Shown here in pieces: positions 50,776 to 59,721 of a stretch of DNA of 64,000 nucleotides; position 1 is the stretch's first letter; the number at the start of each line of letters is the position of its first letter. Below the pieces are notes generated by a model. The model was not told where the DNA came from. It worked only from the letters and a program-made list of their open reading frames with translations, and searched no databases. This DNA comes from Mycolicibacterium komanii (lineage in GTDB: Bacteria; Actinomycetota; Actinomycetes; Mycobacteriales; Mycobacteriaceae): positions 52,256 to 116,255 of the forward strand of contig NZ_CVTA01000010.1 in assembly GCF_001050035.1 (NCBI RefSeq). Reading direction: 5' to 3'. Position numbers and translations under genes: made by a program.

Positions 50776-53394
50776 GTGATCAGCGGGGATCCGCTGGCGG
50801 GACGTGACGGCGAACTGGCAACCATTCGCCGCGCACTCAGCGGGGGCAGTGACAAAGCAGGCGTCGTGATCGTCGGCGCGGCAGGGGTGGGCAAGACCCG
50901 GCTTGCGCGCGAGGTGCTGCGGCTCGCCGAACGCGCGGGCGAGCGTACGAATTGGGTCGTCGGCACCGACTCCGCGCGGGCGCTGCCGCTCGGCGCGTTC
51001 ACCGCGGTGATCAACGACGCCATCACCGACCCGATGCCGAACGTCCGTCAGCTGATCAATTCCCTTGTCGCGCAACAGCGTCACGGTCGGACCCTGATCG
51101 GTGTCGACGATGCGCATCTGCTCGACGGTCTGTCGGCGCACGTGGTGCACCAGGTCGCGCAGAGCCGGGCGGCCCGACTGGTGGTCACCCTGCGCTCGGG
51201 AGCCGAGGAACCCGACGCGATCACCGCGCTGTGGAAGGACGGCCTGCTCGTCCGCCTCGACCTCGCACCGCTGTCGGTCGATGCGACGCGCACCCTCATC
51301 GAGGAAGGCCTTGGCGGCGTGGTGGATGCCCGTAGCGCTCAGCGGTTCTGGAAGCTGACGGGCGGCAATGCGCTGTTCTTGCGCCAGTTGGTCAAAGACC
51401 AGGTCGACGCCGGCCGGATGCGGCAGACGGCGGGGGTGTGGATGTGGGACGGCGGCGTCGCGGTCTCGCAGAGCATCAGCGATATGGTCGGCCGCCAGCT
51501 GCGTGAGCTGACCCCGGAGGTGGCGCTCGTCGTCGACACCTTGTCGCAGTGCGAACCGCTGACGGTCGACGCACTGTGTGACGTCGTGGACCGGGAGGCG
51601 CTCGAGGTCGCCGAACGGATGCGGTTGGTGACCGTCGAGCGAAGCGGGGCAGACCTGCTCGCCCGCCTGGCCCACCCGCTGTACGGCGAACTGCGCCGCG
51701 CCTCCGCCGGAGAGATGTACCTGTCGAGAATCCGCGGCAGACTGGCCAGTCGTTTGACCGAAGATGGAGAGTGCGACGTTCAGGCCACGGTGCGCCGGGC
51801 GCTGCTGGCGCTCGAGTCGGACCTGCCGCCGGATCCCGACGCCTACCTGAAGGCGGCGCGCTGTGCGATGACGCTGCTCGACCTCGAACTCGCCGACCGG
51901 TTCGCGTCGGCCGCCGCGGACGCCGGGTGCGCCGAGGCCGCAGGGGTTCGCGCGCTGAACCTGTTTCTGCTCGGCCGCGGCGCGGAGGCCGAGGATGTCC
52001 TGAGCCGGATGGCGGTCGACGGCGCGACGAGCGTCCACCAGTGGTCTCTGCTACGAGCAGCCAACCTGATCTGGATGCTGGGCCGCATCAACGACGCCAC
52101 CGAGGTGTTGGCCCGGCTGGCCGGGGGACCGGAGTCGAGAGCCGAGCGGTTCGCACGCACGGCCGCCGAAGCGTGCGTCGACGCCGCGTCGGCACGTTGT
52201 GAGGCGGCGCTGGAAAAGGCCACGGCGGCACTGGAATCGGGCTCGCTGACGGACTTCGACGCGATGATGGCGTCGGTGGCGTTGACGATGGCACTGGGGG
52301 CACTCGGCCGAACCGAAGAACTGACCGCGGTCGCGGAGTCGGCGCTGAACCGGGCGATGACGTCGTTCCAGGCGTCACACATGCGGTTCTGGTTCGCGAG
52401 CGTCTATCTTCGCGCCTGCCGGTTGACCGGACGCATCGACGAGTGCTCGGCGATGGTGCGGCGAGTGGCCGATTCGGCGAACGAGGTGCCGAGCCTGGCC
52501 TACGCCAATCTAGCGTCGCTGCTGGGGCACGCCGAACTCATGCGTGGCAATGTCCGCGACGCGGTCAGGCTTCTGCACGAAGCCCTGGCCGGTGTTCAAA
52601 GGCACGGTGTGACAAGCGGTTTACGTCCGTCGACCTGTTTCGGCCTGGCGGAGGCGCACGCGAAACTCGGTGAGGGCCCGGCGGCCGCCGAAGCGGTCGC
52701 CGAGGCACGCGAGAGCGTGCCGCCCGACTTCGCGTTCATGCAGACCACCCTCAGCGTGGGCGCCGGATGGTCGTTGGTCGCCAACGGGTGCGTCGCGGAC
52801 GCCATCGCGGCCGTGCAGTCGGCGGCGTCGGAGGCCCGCGCGCGCCGTCAGCCCACGCATGAGCTGGCCTGCTACCAGGCGGCGGCGCAGTGGGGCGACA
52901 CCTCGTGTGCCCCATCTGCGCGTCGACTCGCCGACGAACTCGCGCTGCCGTTGGCCGATGCCGTTGCGCGGCATGCGGAAGCGTTGGCCAACGACGATGG
53001 GGAGGGACTGCTCGCCGCCGCTGACGCCTACCGCGCAATCGGCGACCGGGCCGCCGCAGCCGATGCCGCCGCGCAGGCGGCCGTCGCGTTCACCCGCGCC
53101 GAGCACCGCAAGCGCGGCCTGTACGCGGCCGCGGTCGCCAAGGAACTCAGCGAAGCCTGCGGCGGACTGTGCACACCGGCGCTGCGAGTGCCCGCCAGCC
53201 AACCGCTGACCGGTCGTCAGCGCGAGATCGTCGAGTTCGTGGTGGCCGGGCTGTCCAACCGCGAGATCGCCGACCGGCTGGTCATGTCGGTGCGCAGCGT
53301 CGAAGGCCACATCTATCGCGCCTGCCAACGGGTGGGCGCGAACTCGCGTGAGGAACTCGCCACGATCGCGAGGCAAGGACCCGGCCCCCGGTGA
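50776..53394 (+). CDS. LuxR-family regulator with N-terminal AAA ATPase domain (LAL/MalT type)
   Basis: An 872-residue regulator. The N-terminal STAND-type ATPase has Walker A VGAAGVGKTRLA (34-41) and a Walker B region TLIGVDDAHLLDGL. The middle 500 residues are helical repeats, probably TPR-like (ALDLELADRFASAAADAG-type pairs). The C-terminal LuxR helix-turn-helix is LTGRQREIVEFVVAGLSNRE and VRSVEGHIYRACQRVGANSR. Large LuxR ATPases of this kind respond to small ligands and often control neighbouring metabolism. Its stop overlaps the start of an acyl-CoA synthetase gene (GTGA). Confidence 0.9.
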   Translation: MISGDPLAGRDGELATIRRALSGGSDKAGVVIVGAAGVGKTRLAREVLRLAERAGERTNWVVGTDSARALPLGAFTAVINDAITDPMPNVRQLINSLVAQQRHGRTLIGVDDAHLLDGLSAHVVHQVAQSRAARLVVTLRSGAEEPDAITALWKDGLLVRLDLAPLSVDATRTLIEEGLGGVVDARSAQRFWKLTGGNALFLRQLVKDQVDAGRMRQTAGVWMWDGGVAVSQSISDMVGRQLRELTPEVALVVDTLSQCEPLTVDALCDVVDREALEVAERMRLVTVERSGADLLARLAHPLYGELRRASAGEMYLSRIRGRLASRLTEDGECDVQATVRRALLALESDLPPDPDAYLKAARCAMTLLDLELADRFASAAADAGCAEAAGVRALNLFLLGRGAEAEDVLSRMAVDGATSVHQWSLLRAANLIWMLGRINDATEVLARLAGGPESRAERFARTAAEACVDAASARCEAALEKATAALESGSLTDFDAMMASVALTMALGALGRTEELTAVAESALNRAMTSFQASHMRFWFASVYLRACRLTGRIDECSAMVRRVADSANEVPSLAYANLASLLGHAELMRGNVRDAVRLLHEALAGVQRHGVTSGLRPSTCFGLAEAHAKLGEGPAAAEAVAEARESVPPDFAFMQTTLSVGAGWSLVANGCVADAIAAVQSAASEARARRQPTHELACYQAAAQWGDTSCAPSARRLADELALPLADAVARHAEALANDDGEGLLAAADAYRAIGDRAAAADAAAQAAVAFTRAEHRKRGLYAAAVAKELSEACGGLCTPALRVPASQPLTGRQREIVEFVVAGLSNREIADRLVMSVRSVEGHIYRACQRVGANSREELATIARQGPGPR

Positions 53395-55004
53395 CTGAAG
53401 ACGGCGAGCGCCCGCCGATGGAAGGCGCGTTGGGGGAAGGTCCGCTCATGGACGGGATCCACCACCGCGAGGCCGGATTCGGCTCCTGGGTGACTCGCCG
53501 CGCGTCTCTGTGTGGCGATCGGGTGGCCCTGATCGACGGAGACCGGCGGATCACTTACGCCGAGTTCGACCGCCGGACCGATCGGCTGGCCCAGGCGTTG
53601 CGGGCGTCGGGCGTGCGGAAAGGTGACCGCGTGGCCGGACTCATGATCAACAGCGCCGCCTTCCTGGAGACGCTCTTCGCCGCCGGGAAGCTCGGGGCGG
53701 TGTTCGTGCCGATCAGTTTCCGGCTTGCGGCGCCCGAGGTCGCTTACCTGCTGGGTGATTCCGGTGCGACCGTCTTGGTGTGGTCGGAACAGTTTTCGGC
53801 GGTCGCGCGCGCGGCGTGTGCCGGCGAGAAGGTAAAGGTAAAGACTCGAGTGGTGGTCGGCGGTAAAGCCGATTGCGAGGAAACGGATTTCGAGCGGTTT
53901 GTCGCCGATGGCGAGGATCGCCCCGTGGAGGTCGACATACTCGGCAGCGACTTGTGTTGCCTTCCTTACACGTCGGGAACGACGGGACGCCCGAAAGGCG
54001 CGATGCTGACCCACGACAATCTGTTCTGGAACACACTCAACGGTGTGACCGCCGGGCGTGGGCTACGCGAAGGGGACCGGACCGTCACCGCGGCGCCGTT
54101 GTTCCACATCGGTGGGCTGAGCGTGCACACGCTGCCCCTGATATACGTCGGTGGCACAAACGTATTGCTGCCCGGCTTCCGTCCGGAGGAGACTCTCGCA
54201 GCGATGGCGCGAGAGCGCGTCACTGTCCAGTTCCTCGTACCGGCGATGTGGGCGGCGCTGATGGCGGTCCCGGGTTTCGAGTCCTACGACTTATCGGGGC
54301 TCGAATTGGCCGTCAGCGCCGGTGCACCGTGTCCGCTGCCGGTGCTCGAGTACTTTCAGGATCGCGGTGTGCCGTTCCAGGAGAGCTTTGGTCTGACCGA
54401 GACCGGCGGTGTCACGCTTCTCGACGCCGAGCACGTCAAGGAGAAATCGGGGTCGGTTGGTCGGCCTCTCTTCCATGTGCAGACCCGGATAGTCGATGAG
54501 CAGGACCGCGACGTGGCGACCGACATGGTGGGCGAAGTCGTCGTCCGTGGCCCGGCGGTATTCGCGGGCTACTGGCAGAAATCCGAGGCGACCGCCGAGG
54601 CGGTTCGCGGCGGGTGGTTTCACACCGGCGATCTGGGCCGCATGGATGCGGATGGTTTCGTCACCCTCGTCGACCGCAAGAACGACATGATCATCACCGG
54701 CGGTGAGAACGTCTACCCGGTCGAGGTCGAGCAGGTGCTGTGTCGTCACCCGGCGGTCCGTGAGGTCGCTGTGGTGGGAGTCGCGGACCAGAAATGGGGA
54801 GAAACGCCAATCGCGGTGGTCGCCCTGGAGGACGGTGTGCAAGTCGACGGGGCGGAGCTGATCGATTACACGCGTGAGCGACTGGCCCATTTCAAGTGCC
54901 CCACCCGGGTGGAGTACCTACCGGAGTTGCCCCGCAACGCGTCGGGGAAGGTGCTCAAGACCGCGCTGCGTGAACGATTCGCTGGCCGGCCGCACCCTCG
55001 CTAA
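53391..55004 (+). CDS. Acyl-CoA synthetase (FadD-type, class I adenylating enzyme)
   Basis: A 537-residue ATP-dependent acyl-CoA ligase. Core motifs: P-loop YTSGTTGRPKGAMLTH, FGLTETGGVTLL, GWFHTGDLGRMDADGF, DRKNDMIITGGENVYPVEVE and the catalytic C-terminal lysine in NASGKVLKTALR. It activates a fatty or aromatic acid to the CoA thioester; chain length cannot be told from sequence alone. The GTG start overlaps the stop of the LuxR regulator, an unusual regulator-enzyme coupling. Its stop overlaps the convergent tap gene by 4 nt. Part of the middle (about 53800-54300) is less GC-rich than its surroundings. Confidence 0.92.
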   Translation: MTEDGERPPMEGALGEGPLMDGIHHREAGFGSWVTRRASLCGDRVALIDGDRRITYAEFDRRTDRLAQALRASGVRKGDRVAGLMINSAAFLETLFAAGKLGAVFVPISFRLAAPEVAYLLGDSGATVLVWSEQFSAVARAACAGEKVKVKTRVVVGGKADCEETDFERFVADGEDRPVEVDILGSDLCCLPYTSGTTGRPKGAMLTHDNLFWNTLNGVTAGRGLREGDRTVTAAPLFHIGGLSVHTLPLIYVGGTNVLLPGFRPEETLAAMARERVTVQFLVPAMWAALMAVPGFESYDLSGLELAVSAGAPCPLPVLEYFQDRGVPFQESFGLTETGGVTLLDAEHVKEKSGSVGRPLFHVQTRIVDEQDRDVATDMVGEVVVRGPAVFAGYWQKSEATAEAVRGGWFHTGDLGRMDADGFVTLVDRKNDMIITGGENVYPVEVEQVLCRHPAVREVAVVGVADQKWGETPIAVVALEDGVQVDGAELIDYTRERLAHFKCPTRVEYLPELPRNASGKVLKTALRERFAGRPHPR

Positions 55005-56230
55005 ACCGTTGGCGGACGGTCCAGTTCGCGTAGCGCAGGCAGGAACACCGCGATGACTCCGAGTAGCAGCATCGGCAGCGAGAGCGCCAGGAACGTCACG
55101 TGCAGACCGGCCGAGTCGGCCAGCGGACCGGCCACGATCAGACCCAGCGGCCCGGCCGCGTACGCCAGCGATCCCATCACGCCGACCACCCGCCCGCGCA
55201 GATGCTGCGGCGCCCGGGTCTGCATGACGTAGTTGTAGATCGGCGCGATCGGCCCGTAGACGAGGCCGACGATCGCGGACAGCACCAGGATCAGCGGCAG
55301 CGGCGGCAGGAACGCGATCACCGTCATGGCGAGCCCGAGCGTCAGCACCGCGGTCAACATAGTCGCCCGCCGGCTGAGGTACCGCGACGACACCGCGTAA
55401 CCGAGCGCACCGACCAGGCCGCCGATGCTCAACGCCATCAGCACCCACCCGAGTTGCGCGGGTTCGTCGCGGTCGGTGAAGTACTTGGGGAACAGAACCG
55501 ACTCCATGGGCAGGTAGAGCCCGGTTGCCACCAGATCGACGAACGCCAACGTGCGCAGCACCTTGTTGTGCCAGACGAATTTCAACCCTTCGACGACGCC
55601 GTCCCACACCCCTTCGGGTAGCGAAGTGCGGTCCGGAATGCCGGCTCCTTCCAGTTGCAGCACCGCGATCGCCACGATCGAAAGGCCGAACGCCGCCGCC
55701 GTCACCCACATCGTGTTGATGCCGCCGAGCGTCGCGATCAGCACCCCGCCGATGCCGGGGCCGACGATGTAGGCGAGGTTGAAGACCGCCTCGAAGACGC
55801 TGTTGGCGCGATCGAGCGACCATCCCGCGCGGTTGGCCGCCTCGGGCAGCATCGTCTCGCGGGCGGTCATGCCCGCCGGATCGAAGAAGGCGCCCAGCGC
55901 GGCCAGCGTGGCCAGCACCGCGACGTTGACCGCCTCGACGCCGAGTGTCAGCGCCAGCACGGGCACGGCGGCCACCGACAGGGCGGACAGCGCGTCGGAA
56001 ATCATCGAAACCCGCCGTCGCCCCAGATAATCCACCGCGGCGCCCGCAATCAGCGTCGCCACCAGCAGGGGCAGCGACCCCGCCATCGCCACGATCGATG
56101 CGTCCAGTGCAGAACCGTTGCGCTGCAACACCAGCCACGGAAACGCGACGAGCGATATGCCGTTGCCGGCACCGGCCGTCAGCGCGGCGAACAGAATCAA
56201 TAAGAGGGGGCCGCGCCTGCTATTCGTCAT
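55001..56230 (-). CDS. tap: MFS multidrug efflux protein Tap (Rv1258c type)
   Basis: A 409-residue major facilitator of the DHA3 group with twelve predicted helices. The opening is [20 protein letters not shown], motif A-like [20 protein letters not shown] lies between helices 2 and 3, and [20 protein letters not shown] (motif C-like) follows. Tap exports tetracycline, aminoglycosides and other drugs in mycobacteria, and in M. tuberculosis its promoter is WhiB7-dependent. Here a -10 TAGATT (56246-56251) lies 15 nt before the ATG; an AT-rich WhiB7 box is not obvious. It is divergent from udgB, as in M. tuberculosis. Confidence 0.92.
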   Translation of the reverse strand: MTNSRRGPLLLILFAALTAGAGNGISLVAFPWLVLQRNGSALDASIVAMAGSLPLLVATLIAGAAVDYLGRRRVSMISDALSALSVAAVPVLALTLGVEAVNVAVLATLAALGAFFDPAGMTARETMLPEAANRAGWSLDRANSVFEAVFNLAYIVGPGIGGVLIATLGGINTMWVTAAAFGLSIVAIAVLQLEGAGIPDRTSLPEGVWDGVVEGLKFVWHNKVLRTLAFVDLVATGLYLPMESVLFPKYFTDRDEPAQLGWVLMALSIGGLVGALGYAVSSRYLSRRATMLTAVLTLGLAMTVIAFLPPLPLILVLSAIVGLVYGPIAPIYNYVMQTRAPQHLRGRVVGVMGSLAYAAGPLGLIVAGPLADSAGLHVTFLALSLPMLLLGVIAVFLPALRELDRPPTV

Positions 56231-56289
56231 GGGTTATCGCGGCAGAATCTAACAGCGCACGGGGCCGCTCGGCACCGGAATTTCTCACC

Positions 56290-57132
56290 GTGCACAGTGG
56301 TGCTGTGCAGCTGTTGCCCCACCCGCGGACCGGTGCGCGGTTCGCGTCGCCGGTTCCACCCGGCTCGGGATGGCCGGGTGACCCCGCCACACCGAAGACC
56401 GCCGTCGCGGCGGCGGCCGCACAGGTCGCGTCGCTGGCCGCGGCGGCTCTGTCACTCGACGAGCTCGACGCCGAGGTGTCGGTCTGCCGGGCCTGCCCCC
56501 GACTGGTGCAGTGGCGCGAGGAGGCGGCCGTCGTCAAACGCAAGTCGTACGCCGACGAACCGTACTGGGGCCGTCCGGCACCGGGATGGGGGTCATCCGA
56601 GCCCCGGGTGTTCGTCGTCGGGCTCGCTCCCGCGGCCCACGGCGCCAACCGCACCGGCAGGATCTTCACCGGCGACCGCTCCGGTGACTTCCTGTTCGCG
56701 GCGCTGCACCGGGTGGGCCTGGCCAACCAGTCGCTGTGCGTGGACGCCGCAGACGGGTTGGCGCTCAACGCAACCCGGGTGGCCGCGGCTGTGCGCTGCG
56801 CCCCGCCGGCCAACGCGCCGACACCGGCCGAACGGGCGACGTGCGCCCCGTGGCTGGACGCCGAATGGCGGCTGACCGCGGCGCACGTGCGGGTGGTCGT
56901 CGCGCTCGGCGGATTCGCGTGGCGCGCGGCGCTGCAGATGCTGCGCACGGGCGGGGTGTCGGTGCCGGTGCCCGCGCCGAAGTTCGGCCACGGCGCCACC
57001 GCGGAGCTGGGTGGCGTCTCGTTGGTGGGCTGCTATCACCCCAGCCAGCAGAACACGTTCACCGGAAAGCTGACCCCGCAGATGTTCGACGACGTCTTCC
57101 GCAAGGCCAAGGAGTTGGCGGCCGTCGAATAG
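56290..57132 (+). CDS. udgB: Family-5 uracil-DNA glycosylase UdgB
   Basis: A 280-residue Fe-S DNA-repair glycosylase that removes uracil, and also hypoxanthine and ethenocytosine, from DNA. The family-5 motifs are [20 protein letters not shown] and [12 protein letters not shown]. Cysteines for the cluster are in [10 protein letters not shown] and the [20 protein letters not shown] region. The protein ends [10 protein letters not shown]. The GTG at 56290 is a tentative start; a GTG at 56305 is possible, and the M. tuberculosis protein has a slightly longer N-terminus. The enzyme suits a GC-rich genome prone to cytosine deamination. Confidence 0.92.
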   Translation: MHSGAVQLLPHPRTGARFASPVPPGSGWPGDPATPKTAVAAAAAQVASLAAAALSLDELDAEVSVCRACPRLVQWREEAAVVKRKSYADEPYWGRPAPGWGSSEPRVFVVGLAPAAHGANRTGRIFTGDRSGDFLFAALHRVGLANQSLCVDAADGLALNATRVAAAVRCAPPANAPTPAERATCAPWLDAEWRLTAAHVRVVVALGGFAWRAALQMLRTGGVSVPVPAPKFGHGATAELGGVSLVGCYHPSQQNTFTGKLTPQMFDDVFRKAKELAAVE

Positions 57133-57172
57133 TCGCACTGACGGGCGTGAAGTCGCTGGTCGGCGCGGTGCG

Positions 57173-57200
57173 GGGAACGTCCGTGCGGTTCAATGCGTTG
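57173..57200 (+). promoter_or_regulatory. Candidate ECF-sigma (SigE/SigH-type) promoter
   Basis: GGGAAC (57173-57178) and CGTTG (57196-57200) are separated by 17 nt, the spacing and bases expected for mycobacterial SigE- or SigH-dependent promoters. Transcription would begin near the ATG at 57209, again nearly leaderless. This could place the oxidoreductase in an envelope- or oxidative-stress regulon. Confidence 0.5.
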
Positions 57201-57208
57201 TGCCTGCC

Positions 57209-58246
57209 ATGCGCCTTTCAGTCCTCGATCTCGTGCCGGTGCGCACCGACCAGTCGACCTCCGACGCGGTGGCCGCGTCGACGCAGCTCGCACAGACCGC
57301 CGACCGCCTCGGCTACACCCGGCTCTGGGTCGCCGAGCACCACAACATGCCCTCGGTGGCCGCGACGAGCCCGCCGGTGCTCATCGCTCACCTGGCCGCG
57401 CACACCCAGCACCTGCGGGTCGGCTCCGGCGGGGTGATGCTGCCCAACCACGCGCCGCTGGCCGTGGCCGAGCAGTTCGCGCTGCTCGAGGCGGCGCATC
57501 CGGGGCGCATCGATCTCGGCATCGGCCGGGCGCCCGGCTCGGATCCAGTGACGTCGATGGCGCTGCGCGGCGCCGCCGGCCGGGACGACCGTGACATCGA
57601 GGCCTTCCCCGACTACCTCGACGACGTTGTTGCGCTGATGAGCGCGCGCGGGGTACGTGTGCCGATCCCGAACCAGCGCTACATCCTCAAGGCGACACCC
57701 GCGGCGTCGAGCGAACCCAAGCTGTGGCTGCTGGGGTCGTCGATGTACTCGGCGCACCTGGCCGCCGCCAAGGGGCTGCCGTACGTGTTCGCCCATCACT
57801 TCTCGGGCCAGGGAACAGCGGAGGCGTTGGCCACATACCGCTCGGAGTTCCGGCCCAGCGAGTTGGCGCCCGAACCCGTCACGTTCCTCACCGTCAACGC
57901 CGTCGTCGCGGAAACACACGATGAGGCAACGGCTTTAGCGCTGCCCAACTTGCAGATGATGGCGCGATTGCGAACCGGTCAGCCGCTGGGCCCGCTGGAC
58001 CTGGTCGAGGACGCCGAACAGCAGGAACTCGCACCCCAGGCGCAGCGCATCGCGGAGGCCGCGTTCGGGCGAGCCGTCGTCGGCGATCCGACCGAGGCGG
58101 CCGAGCAGGTGCGCGCGTTGGCAGACCAGTTCGGAGTCGACGAGGTCATGATCAACCCGGTGGCGTCGGCCCGCCGCGGCACCGATCCGGCCACCGCGCC
58201 GGCCCGCGACAAGACATTGGAACTGCTGGCGAAGGAACTCTTCTAG
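57209..58246 (+). CDS. LLM-class flavin-dependent oxidoreductase
   Basis: A 345-residue luciferase-like monooxygenase-fold protein. The opening SVLDLVPVRTDQSTSDAV, the region RLWVAEHHNMPSVAATSP, HLRVGSGGVMLPNHAPLAVA and LGIGRAPGSDP are characteristic of the alkanal-monooxygenase-like group (MsnO8-type). It should bind FMN or F420; the substrate is unknown. The ATG at 57209 has no ribosome binding site but lies 8 nt after an ECF-type -10. It converges with a Ddn-like gene with a 4-nt overlap. M. tuberculosis has a different flavoprotein (Rv1260) here, as I recall. Confidence 0.88.
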   Translation: MRLSVLDLVPVRTDQSTSDAVAASTQLAQTADRLGYTRLWVAEHHNMPSVAATSPPVLIAHLAAHTQHLRVGSGGVMLPNHAPLAVAEQFALLEAAHPGRIDLGIGRAPGSDPVTSMALRGAAGRDDRDIEAFPDYLDDVVALMSARGVRVPIPNQRYILKATPAASSEPKLWLLGSSMYSAHLAAAKGLPYVFAHHFSGQGTAEALATYRSEFRPSELAPEPVTFLTVNAVVAETHDEATALALPNLQMMARLRTGQPLGPLDLVEDAEQQELAPQAQRIAEAAFGRAVVGDPTEAAEQVRALADQFGVDEVMINPVASARRGTDPATAPARDKTLELLAKELF

Positions 58247-58695
58247 GACGGGGTCAGCTTGATCACCGGGATCGGCCGTGACGTCCGCTTCTGGTAGCCG
58301 ATGTAGCGGTCCTTGTTGTTCGGCATGTCGTTGACGATCCGCCACAGCCGAGGGAAATCGGGATCGCCGGGGGCGACCGGTATGGCGGTCACCTTGATGC
58401 GCTTGGGCCCGACGTTGATCTCGACGTTCGGATCGGCCTTCAGGTTGTGGTACCAGCCGGGCGCTTTCGGCTCGCCGCCCTTGGACGCGACAACCAGGTA
58501 GTCGTCCCCGTCGCGGGCGTAGGCGAGCGAATTCGACCGCTGCAAACCGGTTTTCGCGCCGACCGTATGCAGAATGAGCATCCGCGGTGCACCCGGCACC
58601 GTATGGCCGATGCGGCCGTTCGTGCCCTTGTAGATCTTGTCGTGCAGCAACAACATCGGATACCCGATGTACTTCTCGTACCACGGCATGCCCAT
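58243..58695 (-). CDS. Deazaflavin (F420)-dependent nitroreductase-family protein (Rv1261c type)
   Basis: A 150-residue split-barrel protein of the Ddn family, which uses F420H2 to reduce quinones and nitro compounds. Family motifs are PRMLILHTVGAKTGLQRSNS, the core DDYLVVASKGGEPKAPGWYH with NLKADPNVEINVG, and RLWRIVNDMPNNKDRYIGYQ. Length matches Rv1261c (149). It is the last gene of a minus-strand VOC-HIT-Ddn group, 4 nt after the HIT gene. Confidence 0.92.
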   Translation of the reverse strand: MGMPWYEKYIGYPMLLLHDKIYKGTNGRIGHTVPGAPRMLILHTVGAKTGLQRSNSLAYARDGDDYLVVASKGGEPKAPGWYHNLKADPNVEINVGPKRIKVTAIPVAPGDPDFPRLWRIVNDMPNNKDRYIGYQKRTSRPIPVIKLTPS

Positions 58696-58699
58696 GGGC

Positions 58700-59137
58700 T
58701 CAGTCTTGCGTAGCCGAGTCGAGTTCCGCCAGTGCCTCGCGCAACAGCCGACCCGACTCCTCCCGGTCCGGGTCGCGGCGAAGAAGCATGTTCTTGGCGA
58801 ACGAAAGCTTGTCTCCGTTCTGTCGCGGCAGCACGTGCAGGTGAATGTGGAACACCGACTGGAAGGCGGCCTTACCGTCGTTGATCACCACGTTGTTGCC
58901 GTCGACGTGCAAACCTGACCGACGCGCCGCCCTTGCGATGCGCTGACCCACCCGTGCCAACGTGGCAACGGTCTCGGGCGGCGTGTCCGTGAGGTCAACA
59001 GTGTGCCGCTTCGGGATCACCAGAGTGTGGCCGCGGCTGAACGGACGGATGTCGAGGATGGCCAGGACGTCGTCGTCTTCGTAGATGCGGATGGCCGGGG
59101 CCTTGCCGGCGACGATGGCGCAGAACACACAGGACAT
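58700..59137 (-). CDS. HIT-family hydrolase (Rv1262c type)
   Basis: A 145-residue histidine-triad protein of the Hint/HinT branch. The catalytic triad is FHIHLHVLPR, with the opening CVFCAIVAGKAPAIRIYEDD (a Cys-x2-Cys that often binds zinc) and RPFSRGHTLVIPKRH. Such proteins hydrolyse AMP-linked phosphoramidates or dinucleotides. A -10 TACCGT lies 6 nt before the ATG, so besides read-through from the VOC gene it can have its own leaderless transcript. Confidence 0.93.
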   Translation of the reverse strand: MSCVFCAIVAGKAPAIRIYEDDDVLAILDIRPFSRGHTLVIPKRHTVDLTDTPPETVATLARVGQRIARAARRSGLHVDGNNVVINDGKAAFQSVFHIHLHVLPRQNGDKLSFAKNMLLRRDPDREESGRLLREALAELDSATQD

Positions 59138-59143
59138 GCCGCC

Positions 59144-59149
59144 ACGGTA
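59144..59149 (-). promoter_or_regulatory. -10 element of leaderless HIT-gene promoter
   Basis: TACCGT on the minus strand is 6 nt from the ATG at 59137, within the 16-nt gap after the VOC gene. Confidence 0.45.
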
Positions 59150-59153
59150 GCGG

Positions 59154-59627
59154 TCAGCCCGCGACGTTCTCCTTCGCCCACTCGGCCAAGCGCCGATCTC
59201 GCTCCTGGACAGAGATGTCCTCGACGCGTGTCATCACCGACCAGCGCGTGCCGAACGGGTCGACGATCGACGCGAACCGGTCGCCGGTGACGAACGTCTG
59301 TGCAGGCTCGCGCACCACCGCTCCGGACTGCTCGGCCCGTGACACCACCGCGTCGACGTCCTCGCAGTACAGCGCGATCGAGTGTGTGGCAGGGCCCGTC
59401 GGGTCCGGCGCGGCGATCTGGTACGCCTCGGCGGGATCGCCGAGTTGCAGGCGGCCGTTGCCGAAGTCGAGTTCGGCGTGCGCGACGGTGCCGTTCGGGC
59501 CGTCCATCCGGTCGACCAGCGTCGCGCCGAACACCGAGGTGTAGAAGTCGATCGCGGCCGCGGCGCCGTCGACGCAGAGGAACGGGGTCAGGCTGGTGTA
59601 GCCCTCGGGAATCTTGTTGACGCTCAT
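59154..59627 (-). CDS. VOC-superfamily (glyoxalase/PhnB-like) protein
   Basis: A 157-residue protein of two beta-alpha-beta3 modules: SLTPFLCVDGAAAAIDFYTS, FGATLVDRMDGPNGTVAHAE and THSIALYCEDVDAVVSRAEQ, followed by DRFASIVDPFGTRWSV. This is the PhnB/YdcN-like branch, often non-enzymatic or metal-dependent. The tail (VQERDRRLAEWAKENVAG) is helical. ATG at 59627 gives the normal length; the site before it is weak. It is divergent from an AraC gene, which may regulate it. Confidence 0.88.
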   Translation of the reverse strand: MSVNKIPEGYTSLTPFLCVDGAAAAIDFYTSVFGATLVDRMDGPNGTVAHAELDFGNGRLQLGDPAEAYQIAAPDPTGPATHSIALYCEDVDAVVSRAEQSGAVVREPAQTFVTGDRFASIVDPFGTRWSVMTRVEDISVQERDRRLAEWAKENVAG

Positions 59628-59708
59628 GGTCGCCAGTTTGGGTGGCCCGTACCCGCGGGTGATTGGAATTTTGCGACAGTCCGAACGCTGCGTGCGTCTC
59701 ACGTTTCG

Positions 59709-59714
59709 TAGCCT
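59709..59714 (+). promoter_or_regulatory. -10 element of leaderless araC-type promoter
   Basis: TAGCCT lies 7 nt before the ATG at 59722. There is no ribosome binding site. Confidence 0.5.
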
Positions 59715-59721
59715 CGATCCC

